Of a stretch of 64,000 nucleotides of DNA, positions 1 to 10,496 are shown in pieces (position 1 is the stretch's first letter; each line of letters opens with the position of its first letter). The notes beneath the pieces were generated by a model, which was not told the DNA's origin, did no database searches, and was given only the letters and a program-made list of their open reading frames with translations. Location: assembly GCF_028640845.1 (NCBI RefSeq), contig NC_080546.1:77308697-77372696 (forward strand), written 5' to 3'. The translations under genes were made by a program, and so were the position numbers. The stretch comes from Ahaetulla prasina (lineage: Eukaryota > Chordata > Lepidosauria > Squamata > Colubridae).

Positions 1-100
1 GTGAATAAAAATTTAAAAAAAATAAAAAAAATATTGCAAATGTCCACCTTGCTTTTAAGGAGCAAATATTGCAAATGTCCACTTTGCTTCTAAAGAGAAC
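1..100. repeat. A-rich tract with a short direct repeat
   Basis: The window opens with an A/T-rich tract. A 24-bp sequence at 31-54 is repeated almost exactly at 66-89, 35 bp apart. No gene is visible. Confidence 0.6.
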
Positions 101-109
101 TGTATAGTC

Positions 110-291
110 CAGTGATTCCCAAAGTGTGAGCCGCGGCCCCCCAGGGAGCCGCGCTATATGGGGCGCGCAGAATATATCTGCGCCCGCTGGGTCTGGCGCT
201 GATGCGCCATTTCTGGGGCGTCTTGTGCGCATGCGCAGTTGCAGGTCGGATTTCCAGGGGAGCCGCGGGTGAAAAAGATTGGGAACCTCTG
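110..291. mobile_element. Non-autonomous hAT DNA transposon (182 bp)
   Basis: The ends form imperfect terminal inverted repeats (CAGTGATTCCCAA at the left, TTGGGAACCTCTG at the right), and an exact 8-bp target duplication GTATAGTC flanks the element at 102-109 and 292-299. An 8-bp duplication with CA(G)...TG ends is the hAT signature. The interior is GC-rich with several CGCATGCGCA-like palindromes and codes for nothing. Confidence 0.9.
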
Positions 292-299
292 GTATAGTC

Positions 300-929
300 C
301 CAAATAATCCCAACTGCTTGTCCTGGCATGTCCAACAGCTAGAAGAAGCTAAAGTTTGTATGTAACATATATATAGAACTGTCTTCTGGCCATGCAGGAC
401 TGATGCAGAGTACTTTGACAAGATGAATAATGTTACGTCCACAGTGCCTTGCAACTGATCAAGTCAAATCTGGCCATCACGCACAAGCTTACTATTTATT
501 CCACTGGCATTTAGAATTTGCTGTCACAAACCCTTTGGCACAAAGAATTCCCTAGGCTTGTGAGTAATAACAACTAACATAATGCAACTTTGTGATTTTT
601 CCCTTATAAGTTTCTGTTGATATGAATAAGAAAGTTGTTCAGATCATCACAGCCCACGCTACATCAGTGTAGAATTGATGCGTTGAAAGCCCGGCCTTCC
701 TTAAATCTAATCAAAACCCCTCTATAGAAAGCCTTGATTGGATACGGAGAACTTGAGACTTCCCATGACCTGAATAATTGGTTAGGTATGCGAAGCATGC
801 AAAGCTTGGCTTTTGGGTTTCTTTTCAATTTCTAATCATATTTTATAGTGATTTTGCTCTTTCCTGAATTAACAGTTGCAGTCTGTGTTATGGGGGAAGA
901 TGTGTCTACCTATTGGCTGCTGCCTCAAG
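300..929. other. No recognisable feature
   Basis: Unique-looking A/T-rich DNA. I see no exon, repeat family or RNA gene. Confidence 0.5.
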
Positions 930-1573
930 AGTGCTTTGTTTTTTTCCTTTCAAAAGGCAACTGAACTATGTTTTTTTCCTTGAGGAAGAAGACATTTCGC
1001 TTCTCATCCAAGAAGCTTCGTCAGTTCTGAACTCAATCCTTCTATCCAGTGGTGGGATTCAAAAATTGTTACTACGAGTTCTCTGGGCGTGGCTTGGTGG
1101 GCGTGGCGTGGCGTAGCTTGGTGGGCGCGGTGTGGCTTGGTGGGCGTGGCGTGGCTTGGTGGGCGTGACAAGGGAAGGATACTGTAAAATCTCCATTCCC
1201 ATCCCACTCCAGGAGAAGGTTACTGCAAAATCCCCATTTCCTCCCAATCAGCCGGGACTCATAAGGCAGAGAATAGATGGGGGCGGGGGCGGTCAGAGGT
1301 GGTATTTGCCGGTTCTCCAAACTACTCAAAATCTCCGCTACCAGTTCTCCAAAACTGGTCAGAACCTGCTGAATATCACCTCTGCTTCAATCCCCCAGAA
1401 CTAATCTTTGCATCCCCCCACCGTCCAGTCAGAACCGATGAAGCTTCTTGGATGAGAAGGGAAATGTCTTCTTCCTCAAGGAAAAAAAACATTTCTTGCT
1501 CAAGGAAAAAGTCATAGTCCAATTTCCTTTTGGGTGGGGGGGAAAGCACCTTTGAGATAACCATAACCTGGGC
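930..1573. mobile_element. Inverted-repeat element family A, Penelope-like termini (tentative)
   Basis: Two arms, about 930-1030 and 1430-1573, are inverted copies of one sequence. Each carries a hairpin with a 6-bp stem GCTTCT/AGAAGC followed by GAAA and preceded by a CTGANGA-like heptamer: CTGACGA on the minus strand at 1018-1024, CCGATGA on the plus strand at 1435-1441. This order resembles a hammerhead ribozyme core, a motif reported in Penelope-like retroelements. One extra base sits before stem II, so the assignment is an inference. A hAT element (1047-1384) lies between the arms. Other copies are near 30.5, 36.0 and 57.7 kb. Confidence 0.55.
1047..1384. mobile_element. Non-autonomous hAT element of the ACCGGTTC-type family
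   Basis: It starts CAGTGGTGGGATTCA and ends GAATATCACCTCTG, with a near-exact 8-bp target duplication (CTTCTATC at 1039-1046, CTTCAATC at 1385-1392). It is inserted between the two arms of the surrounding inverted-repeat element. At 1083-1175 it has a variable minisatellite built on a GGCTTGGTGGGCGTGG-like unit, which recurs in shorter form in relatives at 9188 and 24754. It is non-coding. Confidence 0.8.
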
Positions 1574-1928
1574 ACAGACATGTGGCAGAAAAGGCTGCTG
1601 CCTTTTCCTCTGTCTTTCCCTAAACATTTCTCTGAAACATTGTGGAGAGATAATACATTATGTGGACTGAGGTATCTGCAAGTATTTATTCCAGGAAGTT
1701 TCCAGCACTTTGCACAGGAGTCAATTCTATTTTTCTCTCTCTTAAGGAAGTAGAAATTTACACCTAGGTACACTTTTTCTCCAGGCTCTAAGAAGGATGT
1801 GTGCCTACATGTTGCCTATGTGTATCTTTACCAATGAAAGCTTGTTCAGGAAAGGTGTGTGTGTGACTTTTATCTATATTCTCTCTCATGTTGTATTTAT
1901 GTGTGGACATTGCGAAATACAAAAGGAG
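1574..1928. other. No recognisable feature
   Basis: Nothing supported beyond a short GT-rich run near 1855. Confidence 0.4.
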
Positions 1929-2162
1929 TTGCTGTGATGGTGCTGCAGTTAGAATGCAGTATTTCAGGCTAACTCTGCTCACTGTCAGGGGTTCGATTGC
2001 GACCAGCTCAAGGTTGACTCTGCCTTCCATGCTTCTGGGGTTGGTAAAATGAGGACCCAGGTTGTTGGGAGCAATATGCTGATGCCGTAAATTGTTTAGA
2101 GAGGGTTGTAAAGCACTGTGAAGTGGTATATAAGTCCTAAATTCTATTGCTATTGCTATTAC
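1929..2162 (+). mobile_element. tRNA-derived SINE with TATTGC tail
   Basis: A tRNA-like B box (GGTTCGATTG at 1989-1998) is followed by a body shared with copies at 32028, 32698 and 34279, and by a 3' tail of short ATTGCT repeats. The first part matches a tRNA promoter head rather than a functional tRNA: no cloverleaf is complete. Confidence 0.75.
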
Positions 2163-2993
2163 TTATACTCCATCTTGGGTCATGTGACTAGATGGAGAAG
2201 AGAAGGGGGCTTGAACATATGGCTGCACTTGAGTCATAACCCAGTTGCCTCTCCCAAGGGATGAACTGGGGGATAATTTATTTTATTATTATTTTTCCCC
2301 ACACAGCTCTTGACTAGATCTGGCCCTTTTTCAAATTTTTATTTTGCAAGCTTCTTCCTCACCTCAAAGCTGCTCCAATTCCATTCTTCTTTTCAGACTG
2401 ATGCTCTGCTTAAGATCCAGGATCTTTTATGTGATTTCTTTCCAACATTCTGTTGGGTTGAAAAGAATAAAAAGGGTTTCAAATTCTGCCAAAAAACTAA
2501 GCTCTCTTCCTGTGGTAACAAGACAAATGTTCTTTTTTGGACCTAGAATTACCCTTTTTGAATGACCTTATTTTTATTTTTAAGTTCTATAACCAGAGAA
2601 ATATTACACTCCTTTGTTGTTTTACTAATCTCTACTGCTTGTTACTGAATCTTCATCCGTAACTCAGAATGATTTTAGAAGTCATTATTGTGATAAATGA
2701 TGATTGCCATTTTCAATGTAGCTTATCCTAAAGATTTGCCTAATCAGATGCTGACTTCCTTTTTTACTTTCTCCTTCATTCCTTGACTCTAACACCAAGG
2801 TTACTAATGCTCCTTCCCTGAATTTGGGCACCACACAAAGAAAAATATCCACAACTCTCTTCCCTTTTGCTTTTTGGTTCCAACTTCAATTTCCCCCTTT
2901 TTCCTCCTCAGAAGCAGTCCAAGGAAATATTGTGTCTCCCTTTGACCAATTTCACTCCTTATCTCCTGTCTGATTCTCTCTGTGGCGACCTTA
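2163..2993. other. No recognisable feature
   Basis: A/T-rich unique DNA. Short open frames on both strands show no family signature. Confidence 0.4.
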
Positions 2994-3345
2994 AAGGTAA
3001 AGGTTCCCTTTCGTACATATGTGCTAGTCATTCCCGACTCTAGGGGGCAGTGCTCATCTCGTTTCAAAGCCAAAGAGCCAGCGCTGTCCGAAGATGTCTC
3101 CGTGGTCATGTGGCCGGCATGACTAAATGCCAAAGGTGCACGGAACATTGTTACCTTCCCTACAAAGCTGGTCCCTTATTTTTCTACTTGCATTTTTTAT
3201 GTGCTTTCGAATTGCTAGGTTGGCAGAAGCTGGGGCAAGTAACGGGAGCTCACCCCATTAAGCGACGCTAGGGATTTGAACTGCTGAACTGCCGACCTTT
3301 CGATCAATAAGCTCAGCATCTTAGCCACTGAGCCACCACGTCCCT
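2994..3345 (-). mobile_element. Sauria SINE (tRNA head, BovB-like tail)
   Basis: Near full-length SINE in reverse orientation. The tRNA-like head (complement of GTGGCTCAGTGGCTAAGA) is near 3325 and the AGGTAAAGGTTCC tail starts at 2994. This family is known from squamates and is mobilised by BovB LINEs, fragments of which occur at 12603 and 37471. Confidence 0.92.
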
Positions 3346-3371
3346 ATAAGGCTACCTTAGGAACTACTAAG

Positions 3372-3655
3372 GAGGGCTCCCACCCTCTGGAACGAACTCC
3401 CTCCAGGACTTCGTCAACTTCCGGACCTCCGAACCTTTCGTCGCGAGCTTAAAACACACTTATTCATCTGCGCGAGACTGGATTAGATTTTAAAGTTATG
3501 GGTTTTAAGGGTTTTTTATTATTTATACTATTTTAAATTTGGGCAATAGAATAAGTTTTTTAATTGTTGTTTTAATCTGTACTTATATGTATTTTAACTG
3601 CCTGTGAACCGCCCTGAGTCCTTAGGGAGATAGGGCGGTATATAAATTTGAAAAA

Positions 3656-3690
<35 letters not shown>

Positions 3691-3692
3691 AT
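3372..3692 (+). mobile_element. LINE 3' end (L2/CR1-like), truncated
   Basis: The start encodes the end of a LINE reverse-transcriptase ORF (LWNELP-type motif as in the copies at 10497 and 28070). The 3' UTR contains the ACCGCCCTGAGTCC hairpin and ends in (AAAT)n at 3655-3692. It is 5' truncated next to the Sauria SINE. Confidence 0.8.
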
Positions 3693-3995
3693 TGCTGTTT
3701 AAAAGCTATATTTGTGAATAGCACTATTTACTTTCCACAGTTTCTTGAATAACTTATGAATGGCCATCTTTCTCTTGAAAAACAAGCTGTTAGTTGTGCT
3801 ATGCTATTATTGTATTTCGCAAGAATGTAAATTAGCTTCTGGGTCAGCCTATTCTCAAGCAGAACAGAGTCCGGCTCAAAATGGGAATTGTTTCTTTGTA
3901 CAGCAATAGGCTACGTGGTGCTCTCCAGATGTTTGAGCTATGAATATCTCAGTTGCTTCTAATTGGTCTTTTTGGTTGAATCTAATAAGCTTTGA

Positions 3996-4349
3996 TGATA
4001 GGCTCAGTGGCTCAGTGGCTAAGACGCTGATATTGGGAATCAAAAGGTCGGCAGTTCAGCGGTTCAAATCCCCAGTGCCATGTAACGTGTTGAGCTCCCG
4101 TTCCTTGTCCCAGCTTCTGCTGACCTAGCAGTTCGAAAGCACGTAAAAAATGCAAGTAGAAAAATAGGAACCACCTTTGGTGGGAAGATAACAGTTTTCC
4201 GTGTGCCTTTGGCATTTAGTCATGCTGGCCACATGACCACAGAGACGTCTTCGGAGACTGCTGGCTCTTCGGCTTTGAAACGGAGATGAGCACTGCCCCC
4301 TAGAGTCGGGAACGACTAGCACATATGTGCGAGGGGAACATTTGCCTTT
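3996..4349 (+). mobile_element. Sauria SINE
   Basis: Forward copy with tRNA-like head, B box (CGGTTCAAATCCC) and BovB-like tail. A 13-bp target duplication, TAATAAGCTTTGA at 3983-3995 and TAATGAGCTTTGA at 4350-4362, proves insertion by target-primed reverse transcription. Confidence 0.93.
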
Positions 4350-4362
4350 TAATGAGCTTTGA

Positions 4363-5497
4363 AGTCTAGGACATGTGGAAAGCACCTGGTTCCCATTCCT
4401 GCCCTGACATACTTGAATTGACTTTTCTCCAATCTTTCAAAATCCAGATAATCTCCAATTCATAAAGGAAATTCTTTCCAAGAATTCATCTTCCTCCTGG
4501 TTCTCGTCTCTGCATCAGACATGGAAGGATCCAATTCAAATGAAATTAGAACAAGAAACTTCTACTTGAAAACATTTTATACTTTCTGCTTCAGCCAGAC
4601 TGTCAATTAATAAGCTTTTCACTTAATGGAATTAATATGAATATGATGGTAATTTTGCATAAATGTGTAGTGAAAGGTTGGCATTTCAACACTGTTATGG
4701 TTTAGCATATGGACATACAGGCAAAAATGTTCATGATTGTATGGTATGTCATTTAAGATCTAGTATGTTGAGATTTTCTATTTATATTTGACGTGGTCTT
4801 ACTGTCAGTCTTTAGGAATTATTTATCCTGTTCTATGATATATTTCTGCTCTGCGTGTAGTGTAAAATGAACCGTGCTACTGTTTGGCTGTCTTGTTTGT
4901 GTAAATGGGTTGAAATGATCTCAATGTACACTGTTTAACCATAATTATTTATTTCTAAAGTTAAGCAAAAATTTAGCAGGCTATAAATGTGCGAGTGAGC
5001 TCCCTCTTTTGAAACACAATTTCTGTTTATCACTTAAAAAAAACAATTACATTATAGATTGGTAGTAGTTCATATGTTGCTACAGTTAAGTGACTCCACA
5101 ATCTTAATCAGAATTTGCATTTAACTACTTCGTTTTTCTGTCTTTGTAGCTGCTGTATTTCCTCGAGCTCCAATTTGTGGATGCAGAAATGCTAATTTGT
5201 TTTTAAATAGCTTTCTCGCCTTAAGTTTTAAATGGTAGATTTTACTTACATTTTATCCTTTCTTTAAAAAGGGTTATTATTATTTTTATTTACATTACAT
5301 AATGCTACCCCCAGCAGCTTCTACATTCTTCTATTAGGGCAGTTGATTGCAAAGTTAATTAAAATTTTAATCATGGGTTTTCCTCATTTGACATACCGAG
5401 AATTAGTCTGGAAGTCTTGGAACTAGAATCGGGCTATTCAGTGATCTTCCTAAATGACAAAGGGTTTAAACTTAGTCTCCTGGTTTTAAGAAGACCA
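4363..5497. other. No recognisable feature
   Basis: A/T-rich DNA of more than 1 kb with no repeat family or coding segment that I can name. It is one of the longer repeat-free stretches of the window. Confidence 0.4.
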
Positions 5498-5510
5498 ATT
5501 TACAAAACAA

Positions 5511-5865
5511 GGGACATGGTGGCTCAGTGGCTAAGACGCTGTGTTTGTCGATCAAAAGGTCGGCAGTGCAGCGGTTCAAATCCCTAGTGCTGCGTAATGG
5601 GGTGAACTCCCATTACTTGTTCCAGCTTCTGCCAACCTAGCAGTTCGAAAGACCGTAAAAAATGCAAGTAGAAAAAAAGGGACCACCTTTGGTGGGAAGG
5701 TAACAGCGTTCCGTGAGCCTTTGGCGTTTAGTCATGCTGGCCACATGACCACGGAGACTTCTTTGGACAGAGCTGGCTCTTCAGCTTTGAAACGGAGATA
5801 AGCACCACCCCCTAGAGTCAGAAACGACTAGCACATAAGTGCGCGAGGAACCTTTACCTTACCTT
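5511..5865 (+). mobile_element. Sauria SINE
   Basis: Full-length forward copy. The 9-bp target duplication ATTTACAAA lies at 5498-5506 and 5866-5874. The 3' end is CCTTTACCTTACCTT. Confidence 0.93.
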
Positions 5866-5874
5866 ATTTACAAA

Positions 5875-6186
5875 TCGCTATGTGTATTTCTTTTAAAAAA
5901 AATGAGATGCTTGAAATGTTTATTTGGAATGGAATATGATGCTAAGAGTTTAACTCGGATCACATTGAAATAAGTATTTTCATGTTTTCAAAGGCTTCCT
6001 ATTCATTTTGACCCCCAAATGACCTCCAAATGAAAGAGAGCATACAGGGCTCAATGCTCAGGAAAAATGCTCCCACTTAAAACGCCCAGTAAACTTACAA
6101 AAGTTTCTATAAAATTATAATTAAACACGTGGCGGAGAAAAATTATTAAATGTAGGGGAGCTAACACATTAACTGTATTTAATTTA
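5875..6186. other. No recognisable feature
   Basis: Nothing supported. Confidence 0.4.
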
Positions 6187-6448
6187 TAGGGCCTCTGGTG
6201 GCTCAGCAGACTAAAGTCTGTCTGTTATTAACACAGCTGCTTGCAATTACTGCAAGTTCAAGTCCCACCAGGCCCAAGGTTGACTCAGCCTTCCATCCTT
6301 TATAAGGTAGGTAGAATGAGGACCCAGATTGTTGGGGGCAATAAAAGTTGACTTTGTATATAATATTCAAATGGATGAAGACTATTGCTTAACACAGTGC
6401 AAGCTGCCCTAAGTCTTCGGAGAAGGGCGGGATATAAATTCAAATTTT
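6187..6448 (+). mobile_element. tRNA-derived SINE with LINE-like 3' end
   Basis: It begins with a tRNA-like head (GGTGGCTCAGCAGACTAA) and has a B box near 6255. Its 3' end, CTTCGGAGAAGGGCGGGATA, matches the 3' UTR of the L2/CR1-like LINEs at 10497 and 28070. Shared tails are how SINEs borrow a LINE's machinery. Confidence 0.8.
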
Positions 6449-6774
6449 TTTAAAAAATTGCTGATCGTCAGATTTTGGAAAGCACAATTTTCATCCAGTT
6501 TCCATCCTTTCCTTCTCAATCATTCTCTGGTCTCAGGCAGGTTGGCGAAAAGTTTGAAATTGCACAAGTTGTGAGGGGAGGCGAGCTGCAAGAAGTGAAT
6601 TATCTTCTGAACCGTTTTTAGTTGGGTTCCAGGCCAGGTTTTAACACAGCACTGGTCATACTTGTGGGTGACTTTTAAAAGGGTCATGATGACGGTGCAT
6701 TCTGTTCCTGCCATCTTAGATGTCTCTACAGCTTTCAATACTATCAGCTACAATAATTGTCTGGAATAGGAGTG
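6449..6774. other. No recognisable feature
   Basis: Nothing supported. Confidence 0.4.
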
Positions 6775-7445
6775 AGGGCCATGGCCTGGAGACGAAAACA
6801 TATGAAGAATGGTTGCAGGAATTGAGTATGGCTAGTCTAGAGAAAAGAAGGACTAGGGGTGACATAATAGGAGTGTACCAATATTTGAGGGGTTGCCACA
6901 AAGGAGAGGGGGTTATTATCAAAACACCTGAAGGCAAGGCAAGAAGCAATGGATGAAAACCAGTCAAGAAATCTAGAACTAAAAAGAAATTTCTTAACAA
7001 CGAGAACAATTAACCAGTGGAATGACTTGCCTTCAGGAATTGTGGGTACTTCATCACTGGAGGCTTTTAAGAAGAGATTGTACAACCACTTATATAGAAT
7101 AGAATAGAATAGAATAGAATTTTTATTGGCCCTTGTGACTGGACACACAAGGAATTTGTCTTGGTGCATATGCTCTCAGTGTACATAAAAGAAAAGATAC
7201 GTTCATCAAAAATTCTAAGGTACAACACTTAATGAGAGTACAAATAAACAAACATAGGGTACAAATAAGCAATCAGGAAACAATATAAATACAAATCTAA
7301 ATATACAAGCAACAAAGTTACAGTCATAAAGTCATAAGTAAAAGGAGATGGGTGATGGGAATGATATGAAATAGTATAGGGTCTCCTTCTTGAGCAAGGT
7401 GTCAAGGTTCCTTCCTATTCTATTCTATTCTATTCTATTCTATTC
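6775..7445 (+). mobile_element. CR1 LINE, 3' part, interrupted
   Basis: Conceptual translation shows the end of a CR1 reverse transcriptase (KTYEEWLQEL..., RTRGD, TINQWNDLP-like segments) with frameshifts and stops. The 3' UTR resumes at 7365 (GTATAGGGTCTCC) and ends in (TATTC)n at 7413-7445. The gap at 7094-7364 is filled by a second LINE in the opposite direction. Confidence 0.85.
7094..7364 (-). mobile_element. Snake1-type LINE 3' end with (AATAG)n
   Basis: On the minus strand this 5'-truncated LINE ends in TTCTA pentamers (plus-strand AATAG repeats at 7094-7120). The TTTATTGGCC and GGACACACAAGGAATTTGTC segments recur at 10901, 40892, 43166 and 47061. It is inserted in the CR1 3' UTR. The pentanucleotide tail matches descriptions of snake L3/CR1 elements. 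Confidence 0.85.
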
Positions 7446-8284
7446 TCTATTGTTTCCAGTGTATGTATGTATATATGTATTTATGTATGTATTTTCTTTA
7501 AGAATCACTGATAAAAATGCATACATACATACATCTAGCTAGATAGTTCACATTTTCCCCTTTCTTCCATAATATATAGTTTAACTAAATCAGATCCGGT
7601 AGAACATTATATTTCTGGTAGAACATTACATTTGTGGTCCACTACAGGAGGAAGTGTAGTGCTGAGGTAAGGTTTTTAAACTATAAATGTCTAATGGTAG
7701 CAATATCTGTAAAACAAAGGAAAGCTGAAGTAAAATTATAAAATCATAATTTTTCCCTTAGTGTTTGCTTCACTTAATAATCAAGTTGTTGGTCCCAATT
7801 GCAATCAATAAGTGAGGATCATCTGTAAAGTTTTCCAGAACATTCTGGGATATTTTGTTTTTATTTATTAAATGAAATATATAGAAATTGTCTAATCTTG
7901 TTTTGAATATTTTGTTGTTAAGCATGTCTTCTTTCTACTTATTGGCTCGGAGTGGAAAATCATAGTAGAAGAGAGTTCTAAGGAATCTTCACCAAAGTGG
8001 CATCGAATTGTATAATTTGAATTTCCTCTCAACCTCCTCAAACTTTTCCTTGCTCTTACAGATACTTGTGAAAAGTCTGTCCTCTCAGCAGAGACCTTAT
8101 AATTTTTTAAAAAATGCCTAATCTATGTTTTGATGCTCTTTTTCCATGTGCTTCTTGATCCACCATAAAATGAGCATCGGAAGGGATGGTGGAGCAGTTA
8201 TGTCGAGAAGTGTAGCTCACGGAACTGCACTTTTCAGAGAAAGAAAGGGGAACGTGACTTGGGGAGTGCAATTTTCAGCAGGAC
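7446..8284. other. Low-complexity start, otherwise no feature
   Basis: GTAT/ATAC-rich tracts at 7458-7500 and 7518-7535 are imperfect inverted repeats of each other. The rest shows nothing I can name. Confidence 0.4.
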
Positions 8285-8288
8285 TAGG

Positions 8289-8460
8289 GGCAGGTTTCAA
8301 AACCCATCGCTACCGGTTCGCTCATGTGTGCGCGTGCACTTGTGTGCGTGCATGACACTTCTGCGCATGCGCAGAAGCGTCTGGGTGGCTGGGCACAGCC
8401 TCCACCGCTGCTGCTACCAGTTCGCCTGACCCGGGGTGAACTGGTAGCAACCTACCACTG
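8289..8460. mobile_element. hAT-like miniature element (ACCGGTTC family)
   Basis: CGCTACCGGTTCG near the left end and GAACTGGTAGCAACCTACCACTG at the right are the inverted ends of this family. The centre has a 20-bp perfect palindrome of the CTTCTGCGCATGCGCAGAAG type (8359-8378), seen in weaker form in the relatives at 13827 and 32079. I could not define a target duplication. Confidence 0.6.
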
Positions 8461-9187
8461 AGCAGGACCTTCTGCTATTTATAGCATGTAGGTCCACTTT
8501 TGCTCTGTCTGGAAACTTCCTCTCACTATCTATCTCTTTCAAAAGATCATAGAAGTGTTTTTCTTGTGGAAGGCCACGATTAGCAAATCTCTCATTTTTT
8601 GGTCTGATTCAATGCATTGAGGAAAGACATTTTTAGTGTCCAAGAATAGGGAGTGAATCCTGTCACCTCTACATGCCTGTCTATGTCTTCTGTTTTGCAG
8701 ACATAACAATGTGAACGCAGGATAGAAATAGGACAGTCTTTAAAAAAGAGATTAAAGGCTTCCGTGCAGCCAGACACTACATGGTAAAAATCACTTTGTC
8801 CTAGCATATCCTTACTGAAACTCAGTCAAATGGACATAATTCTGCCCTTCTTTCAAGGCTGCCTCTTTTTCTACTTTTAGGCATGTGATTTGTCAGGACA
8901 GTCTTGTGGTCTGGACTATGCAATTGGAGCTTCCCTTGGTAGAATGAAATGACCCAGAACAAATGCAGTAGTTAATCTGCTTTATTGCTGAAATCAATAA
9001 GCAGATCCATGCAAAGTGTTGACAGTTCCTACGGAGGGAGCTGAAAAAGAAAAAATAGCTGTTCCTTGAACTTGTAAAATGTTACAGCCAATAAAACTCT
9101 TTACTCTCATTACACTTATTTCATCAAAAGCTAGTTGTTGTTTTTCCTGGGCATAACAGCATAAAGAGCAGGTATAAGTATTCACAC
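8461..9187. other. No recognisable feature
   Basis: Nothing supported. Confidence 0.4.
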
Positions 9188-9495
9188 CAGTGATGGGTTT
9201 CAAATTTTTTTACTACCGGTTCTGTCGGAGTGGCTTGGTGGGTGTAGCATGGCTTGATGGGCATGGCTTAGTGGGTGTGGCAGGGGAAAGATACTGTAAA
9301 ATCTCCATTCCGTCTGCAATCCAGGGGAAGGCTACTGCAAAATCCCCATTTCCTCCCGATCAGCTGGGAATTTGGGTTGCAGAGAATAGACAGGGGCGGG
9401 GCCAGTCAGAATTTTTACAACCGGTTCTCCGAACTACTCAAAATTTCCACTACCAGTTCTCCAGAACTGGTCAGAGCCTGCTAAACTCACCTCTG
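9188..9495. mobile_element. hAT miniature element (ACCGGTTC family)
   Basis: Ends CAGTGATGGGTTTCA and AAACTCACCTCTG, with an exact 8-bp target duplication ATTCACAC at 9180-9187 and 9496-9503. The interior matches 1047-1384, including a degenerate GGCTTGGTGGGTGTGG minisatellite. It abuts the DIRS fragment. Confidence 0.88.
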
Positions 9496-9548
9496 ATTCA
9501 CACATATGGTGTCAAAGGGCGGGGGTTTCTCCACTCTGGGTTTCCATT

Positions 9549-10469
9549 TTGCATATATTGGAATTTTTGCAGGAAGGGTTAGACAAGGGGTTAGCTCCCA
9601 ACACACTTCGTAGACAGGTAGCAGCTATTTCCACGGTTTTATCCTGTGATCCACTGACTTCCTTGTCTCAACATCCTTCCATCAGGAGGTTTTTCAAAGG
9701 GGCCAAAAATTTATGTCCTCCCGTGGTCCACAGATATCCCACTTGGGATCTTTCGCTGGTCCTAAATTCCCTAACAGGGCCTCCTTATGAGCCATTGAGG
9801 TCTACCTCTCTGAGGCTATTAACTTGTAAGGTTGCCTTTTTGGTGGCTATCACCTCTGCCAGAAGGATTTCAGAATTAGCTGCCCTCTCTGTACGCAGTG
9901 ATCTTTGTGTTTTCCATCCGGATCGAGTAGTGCTCCGTTTGGATCCTTCATTCATTCCTAAAGTAAATTCAGTTTTCCATCGCATGCAGGAACTTAATTT
10001 GCCTAATTTTTGCCCTCACCCAGTTCACGGGTTAGAGCACCATTGGCATACTTTAGATGTTCGAAGAGCTTTGAGAATTTACATTAAGAGAACAGCAGAG
10101 TTAAGGAGAACAGAGTCCTTGTTTGTGTCTTTCCTTCCTGTTTCTTTAGGGCGTAAGGTGACATCGTCCACTATAGGCAGATGGATTAGGCATACGATAG
10201 CTAAGTCTTACGAGATGAGATCCCTGCCTAGGCCCCCGCATTTAACAGCGCATTCCACTCGCAGTGCAGCTACCTCAGCGGCCTGGTCTACTCAGGCATC
10301 CTTGCCAGAGATATGCAGGGCAGCCACCTGGTCGTCGACCTCTCCGTTTATTAGACACTACAGAGTGGACAAGTATGCTTCGGCTGAAGCTGCCTTTGGC
10401 CGTAGGGTGCTGCAGCAGGTACTTGTATCTGAGGTTGAATCTGTCCAGACCGATCCCTCCCGTAGTTAG
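9549..10469 (+). CDS. DIRS-type tyrosine recombinase, 5'-truncated
   Basis: An open frame of 306 codons with no stop. DIRS retrotransposons use a tyrosine recombinase instead of an integrase. The catalytic set is visible: arginine at about residue 105 (TSARRISEL), the H-x-x-R box at H235/R238 (AHSTRSAATS), and the likely nucleophile Tyr271 in FIRHYRVD. The N-terminal core-binding part (GLAPNTLRRQ at 14-23) is present. The frame stays open upstream to about 9504 where it meets the hAT element. No canonical ATG start is seen, so the 5' end is lost. Reverse transcriptase, gag and the terminal repeats are absent. Downstream it is cut off by a LINE tail from about 10497. A host gene is unlikely given the DIRS-specific motifs. 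Confidence 0.88.
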   Translation: MHILEFLQEGLDKGLAPNTLRRQVAAISTVLSCDPLTSLSQHPSIRRFFKGAKNLCPPVVHRYPTWDLSLVLNSLTGPPYEPLRSTSLRLLTCKVAFLVAITSARRISELAALSVRSDLCVFHPDRVVLRLDPSFIPKVNSVFHRMQELNLPNFCPHPVHGLEHHWHTLDVRRALRIYIKRTAELRRTESLFVSFLPVSLGRKVTSSTIGRWIRHTIAKSYEMRSLPRPPHLTAHSTRSAATSAAWSTQASLPEICRAATWSSTSPFIRHYRVDKYASAEAAFGRRVLQQVLVSEVESVQTDPSRS

Positions 10470-10496
10470 GGACACTAGGCTTTGGTATGTCCCACT

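Noticed and set aside
3996..4080. tRNA gene with A and B boxes
   Set aside because: The head of a Sauria SINE; the cloverleaf is incomplete and the body continues into a BovB-like tail with a target duplication.
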